NCBI GenBank assembly: GCA_944388245.1
Contig: CALXIA010000009.1
Span: forward strand, 1-59,072
DNA length: 59,072 bases
Direction: 5' to 3'
Origin: an uncultured Gemmiger sp.
GTDB lineage: Bacteria > Bacillota > Clostridia > Oscillospirales > Ruminococcaceae
Shown piece after piece: positions 51,653 to 59,072 of the stretch. The notes below the pieces were generated by a model. The model was not told where the DNA came from and ran no database searches. It saw nothing but the letters and a program-made list of their open reading frames with translations. Positions within the stretch are counted from its first letter, which is position 1, and each line of letters starts with the position of its first letter. The position numbers were made by a program, and so were the translations under genes.

Positions 51653-52549
51653 ATGGACGCGGTTCAGCTGCAATATTTCAAGGCGGTCTGCGAAACGGGA
51701 AGCTATTCCCGCGCCGCGGAACAGCTCTATATCTCGCCCCAGGGCATCAGCAAGGCGATCCACAAGCTGGAGGATGAACCGGGCGCTCCTCTGTTCACCC
51801 TGACCCAGTCGGGCCTGGCGGTGACCGATTACGGCCAGCTGCTGCGCAGCCGGGCGGACGAATATTTGTGCCAGCATCACCGGATGCTGAACGAGATCCG
51901 CCAGCTGCGCGAAGCCTCGGACAATGTGCTCACCATCGGGATCCGGGCCGGCTTTTCGGAGGGGATGGGCAAGAATTTTCTTTTGAACTTCATTCTGGCG
52001 AACCCGGATCTGGTGGTGCGGGTCCGCTCGTTTGCCCACGACCGGATGGAGGAGGGCATGCGCCAGCCGGACATCCCGGTGTGGGTGGCCCCCGGCGGCT
52101 ACGACGAGAGCCGGTTCACCCCGCTGTATGAACACACCGAAAAGCTGTTTTTGCTGGTGAGCGAGGACCATCCCCTGGCCCGCAAGGAGGCGGTGCGGGT
52201 GGAGGATCTGGACGGCTACCCCCTGATCTCGCTGCCCCACAACATCGGCCAGCAGCCGGCGGTGGACTGGGCGGTGAACCGGCGGGTGCAGACGGTGCCG
52301 GATTTTCTGCTGGACGCGGCCGACCGGCCCTTCCTCATGCGGCTGGTGCAGACCGGCAAGGCCATCAGCTTCAACTCCGGCTGGCACTACAAGGAATACC
52401 CGGGCATCCGCCGGATCGACCCGGTGGATCTGGACCTGACCATCCACGCCTATGTGCTTTGCCGCCGGGACGCAGCCCGCACCCTTGCGCTGGAGCGCTT
52501 TTGCGCCTATGTGCGCACCGTTTCAGCGGATCAGACCGCTGCCGGATAA
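51653..52549 (+). CDS. LysR-family transcription regulator, 298 aa
   Basis: N-terminal winged HTH (MDAVQLQYFKAVCETGSYSRAAEQLYISPQGISKAIHKLE), then a substrate-binding domain (residues 90-295). Divergently transcribed from the flavin reductase, so almost certainly its regulator, sensing the reductase substrate or product. ATG 51653 follows GGAAAGGAGG. Intact while its target is broken. Length normal. Confidence 0.88.
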   Translation: MDAVQLQYFKAVCETGSYSRAAEQLYISPQGISKAIHKLEDEPGAPLFTLTQSGLAVTDYGQLLRSRADEYLCQHHRMLNEIRQLREASDNVLTIGIRAGFSEGMGKNFLLNFILANPDLVVRVRSFAHDRMEEGMRQPDIPVWVAPGGYDESRFTPLYEHTEKLFLLVSEDHPLARKEAVRVEDLDGYPLISLPHNIGQQPAVDWAVNRRVQTVPDFLLDAADRPFLMRLVQTGKAISFNSGWHYKEYPGIRRIDPVDLDLTIHAYVLCRRDAARTLALERFCAYVRTVSADQTAAG

Positions 52550-52552
52550 AGG

Positions 52553-52593
52553 ATCAGGGCCGGTGCGCAAACCGCTTGCGCACCGGCCCTGAT
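52553..52593. terminator. bidirectional terminator between lysR and dnaJ
   Basis: ATCAGGGCCGGTGCGCAA and its exact complement around ACCGC; ends both converging units. Confidence 0.8.
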
Positions 52594-52607
52594 TTGGATT
52601 TACCTGT

Positions 52608-53789
52608 TTATTTGTCGCCCTTTTCGAACTTCTCCCGCAGGTTCTTGAAAAAGCCCTTGCGCTGTTCGTAGTTGTCGTCCTTGAGGCTGTCCTCAAAGGC
52701 TTTGAGGGCGTCCCGCTGGGCGCGGGTGAGTTTTTTCGGGATCTCCACCGAGACCTTCACGTACTGATCGCCCCGGCCCCGGCCGCCCAGGTACTGGATG
52801 CCCTTGCCCCGCAGCCGGAAGGTGGTGCCGCTCTGGGTGCCCTCCGGCACAGTGTACTCCACCTTGCCGTCCACGGTGGGCACCACCACGTCGGCGCCCA
52901 GCACGGCCTGGCTGTAGGTGATGGGCACGGTGACCCACACGTCATAGCCGTCCCGTTCGAACATCGGGTCCGGCCGCACGGTCACGATCACGATCACGTC
53001 CCCGTTGGGGCCGCCGTTGGTGCCCGCGTCGCCCTGGCCGCGCAGCGCGATACTCTGGTCGTCGTTGATGCCGGCCGGGATCCGCACCTCCAGGCGCTTC
53101 TTCACCGGGGTGCGGCCGCTGCCGTGGCAGTGGTCACAGGGGGTCTTGACGATCTTGCCCTTGCCGCCGCAGCGGGTACAGGGCTGCTGGCTTTGCATCA
53201 CGCCGAAGGGGGTGCGGGTCTCCCGCACCACATAGCCCCGGCCGCGGCAGTCCGGGCAGGTCTCGGGGCTGGTGCCCTTGGCCGCGCCGGTGCCGCCGCA
53301 ATCCGGGCAGGTCTCCTGCCGGGTCAATGTAATGGTCTTGGTGCAGCCGTGCACCGCCTCCATAAAGCTCAGCACCACGCTGACCCGCTGGTCGGCGCCC
53401 TTGCGGGGGGCGTTGGCGTTGGAGGCGCGCTGCGCGCCGCCGAAGCCGAACCCGCCGCCGAAGATGTCCCCGAAGATATCCCCCAGGTCCACCCCGCCGA
53501 AGCCGCTGCCAAACCCGCCGAAGCCGCCGCCGGCGCCGCCGGCGCCCGCCCCATAGCTGGGATCCACGCCGGCAAAGCCGAACTGGTCATACTTGGCCTT
53601 CTTCTCGGGGTTGCTCAGCACTTCGTAGGCCTCGCCCACCTCCTTGAACTTCTCCTCGGCGGCCTTGTCGCCGGGGTTCAGGTCCGGGTGGTACTTTTTG
53701 GCCAGCTTGCGGTAGGCACTCTTGATCTCGGCCTCAGACGCGCCCTTGGCGATGCCCAAAACCTCATAATAATCACGTTTGTCTGCCAT
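52608..53789 (-). CDS. dnaJ: chaperone DnaJ, 393 aa
   Basis: J-domain with HPD (YHPDLNPG), Gly/Phe-rich linker (about 75-120), four CxxCxGxG zinc repeats ([40 protein letters not shown]) and the C-terminal substrate-binding domain. ATG 53789 follows GGAGAGG. Stimulates DnaK. Last gene of the heat-shock operon. Confidence 0.97.
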   Translation of the reverse strand: MADKRDYYEVLGIAKGASEAEIKSAYRKLAKKYHPDLNPGDKAAEEKFKEVGEAYEVLSNPEKKAKYDQFGFAGVDPSYGAGAGGAGGGFGGFGSGFGGVDLGDIFGDIFGGGFGFGGAQRASNANAPRKGADQRVSVVLSFMEAVHGCTKTITLTRQETCPDCGGTGAAKGTSPETCPDCRGRGYVVRETRTPFGVMQSQQPCTRCGGKGKIVKTPCDHCHGSGRTPVKKRLEVRIPAGINDDQSIALRGQGDAGTNGGPNGDVIVIVTVRPDPMFERDGYDVWVTVPITYSQAVLGADVVVPTVDGKVEYTVPEGTQSGTTFRLRGKGIQYLGGRGRGDQYVKVSVEIPKKLTRAQRDALKAFEDSLKDDNYEQRKGFFKNLREKFEKGDK

Positions 53790-53852
53790 ATACCTCTCCA
53801 CCTGTCATGCGCCGGACGCATTGAGCCCCGCGCGCTGTATAAAAGGACGGGA

Positions 53853-53887
53853 ACAGCCGCCCGGCGTTTGCCGGGCGGCCTTTTTTA
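53853..53887. other. intercistronic hairpin between dnaK and dnaJ
   Basis: GCCGCCCGGCG / CGCCGGGCGGC with the T run on the plus strand, i.e. antisense to the operon. It will not stop the operon transcript; it may protect the mRNA end or stop antisense reading. Confidence 0.5.
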
Positions 53888-53906
53888 CCCGTTCAAAGGG
53901 CCGGGA

Positions 53907-55811
<1,905 letters not shown>

Positions 55812-55817
55812 TTATGA

Positions 55818-55839
55818 TAAAAGGCCGCGCGGCCTTTTA
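55818..55839. other. perfect 22-bp palindrome between grpE and dnaK
   Basis: TAAAAGGCCGC and its complement, just after the grpE stop; with TTTTA following on the minus strand it may act as a weak intercistronic terminator or RNA processing site that sets the grpE:dnaK ratio. Confidence 0.55.
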
Positions 55840-55845
55840 TGCCGT

Positions 55846-56451
55846 TTATTCGGCCACCACAACGGTGGCGTGGCGGATCACCCGGTCGCCCAGGCGATAG
55901 CCTTTCTGGTACACCTGCACCACGGTGCCGCTCTCGACCCCCTCCTCGGCGGGCACCTGCTGCACCGCCGCGTGCAGGTTGGGATCAAAGGGCTGACCCT
56001 GGGCGGGGATCTCCTCCACCTTGAGGGTATTCAGGGCGGCGGCGGCCTTATCCAGGGTCATCACCACGCCCTTTTTGTAGTTCTCATCGGTGGTGGGGGC
56101 ATTCGCCGCCATCTCCAGGGTATCCAGGATACCCAGGATCTGATTCACCGCGAAGCCCACGCCATTGTTGAAGGAAGCGTCCTGCTCCCGGGCGCTGCGC
56201 TTGCGGAAGTTGTCGTACTCGGCGGCGGTGCGCAGCAGCTGGTCCTTCAGTTCGGCGGCCTTCTTTTCGGCCGCGTCCAGTTTGGCCTGCAGCGCCGCGT
56301 CCTGGCCGGCGTTCTTTTTCTTGTGTTTGGTTTCCGGCGCCGGTTCCGCGTTGGCCGCTTCCCCGGCGGCTTGCGCCTCGGGGGCGGCTTGGGTCTCCGT
56401 TTCGGGGACCTGCGGCTGCGGGGCGTCGGTGCGGTTTTCCTGTTCGCTCAT
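55846..56451 (-). CDS. grpE: nucleotide exchange factor GrpE, 201 aa
   Basis: A long acidic, Ala/Glu/Pro-rich disordered N-terminus (to about 50), a coiled coil (about 50-95), then the conserved core LLRTAAEYDNFRKRSAREQ and the C-terminal HAAVQQVPAEEGVESGTVVQVYQKGYRLGDRVIRHATVVV. Its ATG overlaps the hrcA stop by 4 bases. Confidence 0.96.
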   Translation of the reverse strand: MSEQENRTDAPQPQVPETETQAAPEAQAAGEAANAEPAPETKHKKKNAGQDAALQAKLDAAEKKAAELKDQLLRTAAEYDNFRKRSAREQDASFNNGVGFAVNQILGILDTLEMAANAPTTDENYKKGVVMTLDKAAAALNTLKVEEIPAQGQPFDPNLHAAVQQVPAEEGVESGTVVQVYQKGYRLGDRVIRHATVVVAE

Positions 56452-57479
56452 GTTGCGTCCTCCTGTAGATTACCGGCCATGCTCTGGCCAAGTTTCAAGG
56501 CAAAATAGTCCAGACCGGGCATCAGCTTCTGGAAGGGCATCCGGGCCGGGCCCACAATGGCCAGCCCGCCCATCAACCCGCCGCCGGCCAGATACCGTTT
56601 GCGGATCACCGACAGCCCCGGGATCGGATCCTCCAGATCCTCGCCCAGCAGCACGTCGCCCCGCTGCCCGGTGCTGGTGCACAGGCGGCAGCCGGTCTCC
56701 TCGTTGCCGAAGAGTTCCAGCACCCGGGCCAGATCGCCGCTCAGTTCCGGCCATTCCAGCAGATGGGCGATGCCCTCCACATGGACCCGGGGCTTGGCGG
56801 CCTCCTCCAGCAGGTCGGCCGCCGCCCGCACGACCCCCCACAATTCCTTGCGGCGGGGGCCCAGGCTCGCGGCCAGATCGGCCAGCAGCGCCTCGGTCAG
56901 ATCGGGCGGCGACACAAAGGTCAGATGGTGGTTCAGCAGCCCGGCCAGCTGCACCGCGTCGGCGCGGCTCAGGCCGCCTTCCACCCGGGCCACCCGGGTG
57001 CGCACGCCGCCCGCGCCGGTAACTGCCAGCACAGCCGCCGAATACCGGCCCACCTGCACCACCTCAAAATGGGCGATGCACAGGTCCGGCGCGGCGGGGG
57101 TGGTGGCCACCACCGTGTACCCGGCCCAGTCGCTCAGCGCCCGGGCCGCGCTCTGGGTGAGTTTGTCGGGCTCGTAATCCATCCCGGCAAACAGTTGATC
57201 GATCTTGCGCCGCTCGGCAGCGGGCAGGGCGGCGGGAGCGTCCATGTGGTCCAGATAATACCGGTAGCCCTTGGCGCTGGGCACCCGCCCGGCGCTGGTG
57301 TGGGGCTGCTCCAGCAAGCCCAGCTTGGTGAGCGCCGCCATCTCGTTGCGCAAGGTGGCGCTGGATACGGCGGAATCAAAATACCGGCACAGCAGCCCGC
57401 TGCCCACCGGCTCGCCGTCGATCCCGTAGAGGGTAACGACTGCCTGCAGCACCCGGCGCTTTCGGTCGTCCATCGCCAT
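56448..57479 (-). CDS. hrcA: heat-inducible transcription repressor HrcA, 343 aa
   Basis: Winged HTH at the N-terminus (VGSGLLCRYFDSAVSSATLRNEMAALTKLGLLEQPHTSAGR) and the dimerisation domain ending with GLMGGLAIVGPARMPFQKLM. ATG 57479 follows GAGGTG at 6 bases; the GTG at 57488 would overlap that site. Binds the CIRCE just upstream and is kept active by GroEL in well-studied species. Confidence 0.96.
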   Translation of the reverse strand: MAMDDRKRRVLQAVVTLYGIDGEPVGSGLLCRYFDSAVSSATLRNEMAALTKLGLLEQPHTSAGRVPSAKGYRYYLDHMDAPAALPAAERRKIDQLFAGMDYEPDKLTQSAARALSDWAGYTVVATTPAAPDLCIAHFEVVQVGRYSAAVLAVTGAGGVRTRVARVEGGLSRADAVQLAGLLNHHLTFVSPPDLTEALLADLAASLGPRRKELWGVVRAAADLLEEAAKPRVHVEGIAHLLEWPELSGDLARVLELFGNEETGCRLCTSTGQRGDVLLGEDLEDPIPGLSVIRKRYLAGGGLMGGLAIVGPARMPFQKLMPGLDYFALKLGQSMAGNLQEDAT

Positions 57480-57504
57480 ATCCGCCACCTCGATTCGTTT
57501 TGGT

Positions 57505-57531
57505 TTAGCACTCTTTGTTCTCGAGTGCTAA
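57505..57531. promoter_or_regulatory. CIRCE operator
   Basis: TTAGCACTC-N9-GAGTGCTAA, a perfect consensus (arms 57505-57513 and 57523-57531), covering the start region of the hrcA promoter. Confidence 0.98.
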
Positions 57532-57535
57532 TCTT

Positions 57536-57563
57536 ATTCTACTCCAAAAGATGCGGCTGTCAA
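57536..57563 (-). promoter_or_regulatory. heat-shock operon promoter
   Basis: Minus strand: TTGACA (57558-57563), 16-base spacer, TAGAAT (57536-57541), directly before the CIRCE. Confidence 0.85.
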
Positions 57564-57740
57564 GACCTGTTCGCAAAATTTTTTCAACTTTAACAGTTTA
57601 GACACAAACCGGGGCGTCGGGCGGCTTTTTGGGGGGATGTCCGGCATCCGAAACGCCGGGCGCAGGCGCCCTCCGCTCCGGGCGGCGGGCACGGTCTGCC
57701 AAAAAGCCCCCGTGGCCGCAAAGAGGCACGGGGGCAAGGT

Positions 57741-58259
57741 TCAGGGCTGCAAAAAGGGCAGGATGGCCGCGTAGGCCGCCACCAGCCGGTCAAAGGGCAC
57801 GGCGCAGTTGGCGGCGCTGGGGCTGGGCAGCCGGCGGGCGGCCAGCCCGGTGCGGGGAAACTGGAATTTCTGATAGAACCGATGGGCGGCGGCGCCGGTG
57901 GCAAAGACCGCCCGGATGGGCGCGCCGGCCAGGATCGGGGCCAGATCGTTGGGTACCGGGTCCTGGATCGAGGCGTCGGACGCGCCGGTGATGGTGCAGG
58001 CGGCCAGGGTATCCCAGAGGGCAATGCGGTGGGCCAGGGCGAAGGCGCGGCGCGCCTCGGGGCCCTGGGGCACCGGCTGGCCGAACAAGGCGGCCAGCAC
58101 CGGCCAGAACCGGTTCTGGGGATGCATATAGTAGAATCCGGCCTTGCGGGAGGCGGGCGACGGCAGGGTGCCCAGAATGAGCACCCGGCTGTTCTCGTCC
58201 CAGACCGGGGCCAGCGGATGGGCGACCGGGCCGGCGGCCGCGGCGTGGCGGTGGGGCAT
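57741..58259 (-). CDS. DNA-deoxyinosine/uracil glycosylase, UDG family 6-like, 172 aa
   Basis: The N-terminal motif GTLPSPASRKAGFYYMHPQNRFW matches the hypoxanthine-DNA glycosylase (family 6) of the uracil-DNA glycosylase superfamily, which removes deaminated bases. LWDTLAACTITGASDASI and the C-terminal LPSPSAAN are also family features. ATG 58259 follows AAAGGAG; the longer open frame is not homologous. Single gene. Confidence 0.85.
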   Translation of the reverse strand: MPHRHAAAAGPVAHPLAPVWDENSRVLILGTLPSPASRKAGFYYMHPQNRFWPVLAALFGQPVPQGPEARRAFALAHRIALWDTLAACTITGASDASIQDPVPNDLAPILAGAPIRAVFATGAAAHRFYQKFQFPRTGLAARRLPSPSAANCAVPFDRLVAAYAAILPFLQP

Positions 58260-58332
58260 GGGGATGGCTCCTTTCCGCGCGGAAGGTCTCCGCGCACTGC
58301 CAGCATAGCACACCCCCGCCGCCAAGGCAAGG

Positions 58333-58875
58333 TTATTCCTCCAGCTGCCGGGCCAGAAAGGCCGCGGACACCGACACCACCCGATCGGTCTCGGCGGAGG
58401 GGCGGGCGGCCTTGTCGTCGCTGAGCACCGCCACCGCGCCGGCCACATCGCCGCCGCTCAGAATGGGGGCCATGGCCAGCAGATGCCGGTCCGCCCCCGG
58501 GCAGGGGAACAGGCAGTCCTCGGCCCGGCCGCTGTGCCGGTACAGGGTGCGCTGTTCCATCAGCCGTTCCAGCGGCTGGGACACCGGCTTGTCCTGGTAC
58601 TCCCGGCGGCCGGGTCCGGCGGCCGCCAGCACCCGTTCCCGGTCGCAGACCAGGGCGGTGGCCCCCAGATTTTTCGCCAGCACCTCGGCGTACAGCCCGG
58701 CGCTGTCGTTCAGCTCGCCCAGCGGCGAATACTTTTTGAAGATGACCTGCCCCTCGGTGCCCACATAGATCTCCAGCGGGTCGCCCTGGCGGATATGCTG
58801 GGTGCGGCGGATCTCTTTCGGGATCACCACCCGCCCCAGATCGTCGATACGGCGCACAATGCCGGTTGCTTTCAT
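58333..58875 (-). CDS. spoVT: stage V sporulation protein T, 180 aa
   Basis: AbrB-type DNA-binding N-terminus MKATGIVRRIDDLGRVVIPK, then a linker and a C-terminal GAF-like domain (residues 55-178). ATG 58875 starts exactly at the conserved domain, after GGAGG. In B. subtilis SpoVT is a forespore regulator under sigma-G; here a sigma-G-like promoter is also visible. Its presence suggests a sporulating ancestor or species. Confidence 0.92.
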   Translation of the reverse strand: MKATGIVRRIDDLGRVVIPKEIRRTQHIRQGDPLEIYVGTEGQVIFKKYSPLGELNDSAGLYAEVLAKNLGATALVCDRERVLAAAGPGRREYQDKPVSQPLERLMEQRTLYRHSGRAEDCLFPCPGADRHLLAMAPILSGGDVAGAVAVLSDDKAARPSAETDRVVSVSAAFLARQLEE

Positions 58876-58940
58876 AGCCAAACGCCTCCGTCTGCGTCCC
58901 TGCCCGCCTGGCGGGCCGGGTCCGCGGTGTGTTTTGGATT

Positions 58941-58970
58941 TAGTATCCACTCCCCCGCCCCGGTTTATGC
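58941..58970 (-). promoter_or_regulatory. sigma-G/F-like promoter of spoVT
   Basis: Minus strand: GCATA (58966-58970), 18-base spacer, GATACTA (58941-58947), one change from the CATnMTA -10 of forespore sigma factors. Confidence 0.5.
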
Positions 58971-59009
58971 ACCGGTTCGTTTCGCTTTAAGGCGCAAATA
59001 AATATCCCC

Positions 59010-59034
59010 CGGCCAAGCCGGGGGTTTTTCACAT
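59010..59034. terminator. hairpin with T run near the right edge
   Basis: CCCCCGGC / GCCGGGGG hairpin followed by TTTTTC on the plus strand; on the minus strand it is followed by ATATTTATTT. It probably ends a transcript of the gene beyond the window. The remaining bases to 59072 show nothing recognisable. Confidence 0.5.
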
Positions 59035-59072
59035 GCGGGCGTAGCCCTAGAATACTAGCGTGCGCGTCACGT

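Overview
The window comes from a GC-rich, Gram-positive Clostridia genome, most likely Oscillospiraceae (Faecalibacterium / Gemmiger / Subdoligranulum-like). Evidence: strong AAGGAGG ribosome sites, sigma-A promoters that often carry TGG before TATAAT, an HrcA/CIRCE heat-shock operon, SpoVT, class III (strictly anaerobic) ribonucleotide reductase, ftsEX with an M23 hydrolase, an NCS2 purine permease, and secreted flavin-linked reductases of the kind used in anaerobic respiration. The genus is an inference; no rRNA is present.

Layout. 1-4942 (minus): a phage packaging and head module (small and large terminase, portal, zinc-ribbon protein, a 36-aa ORF, a scaffold-like protein, a head-decoration-like protein), cut by the left edge and without integrase or lysogeny genes. 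5322-10368: a secreted FMN/FAD reductase lipoprotein, two small membrane proteins, a GHL10-type glycoside hydrolase lipoprotein and an unknown lipoprotein. 10444-11230: a phage-type sigma-region-4 regulator (DUF1492-like) behind paired operators and between two strong terminators. 11298-15331: CdaR regulator, GntP permease and glycerate kinase, a glycerate uptake and phosphorylation unit. 15472-23748 (minus): a complete ten-gene histidine operon, hisZGDCBHAF-IE-J. 24164-25798: purine phosphoribosyltransferase and purine permease. 25971-29716: DUF1622 protein, UvrA-like ATPase, tRNA-Thr, a small membrane protein. 29860-35124 (minus): ftsE-ftsX-M23-small membrane protein-ctpA-rsmA, a cell-wall hydrolysis unit. 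35245-39846: PucR/CdaR-type regulator, RsuA pseudouridine synthase, and a GT2 + GT-C envelope glycosylation pair. 40009-46335: a highly expressed lipoprotein with two tandem domains, tRNA-Val, DUF1846 protein, a metallo-beta-lactamase-fold protein that has lost its metal motif, a flippase, and a zinc metallopeptidase. 46594-49629: anaerobic ribonucleotide reductase, in which the glycyl-radical tail is a separate 48-aa gene, followed by its activase. 49914-52549: a broken flavin reductase gene and its divergent LysR regulator. 52608-57479 (minus): hrcA-grpE-dnaK-dnaJ under a perfect CIRCE. 57741-58875: deoxyinosine/uracil-DNA glycosylase and spoVT.

The two least ordinary things are: (1) a non-coding structured repeat, present twice (23960-24150 and 43043-43250), each copy directly downstream of a stop codon, with a 56-bp identical core, hairpins whose stems differ between copies but remain paired, and a duplicated terminator hairpin on both sides; and (2) the split class III ribonucleotide reductase. 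Both are read directly from sequence; their functions are inferred.
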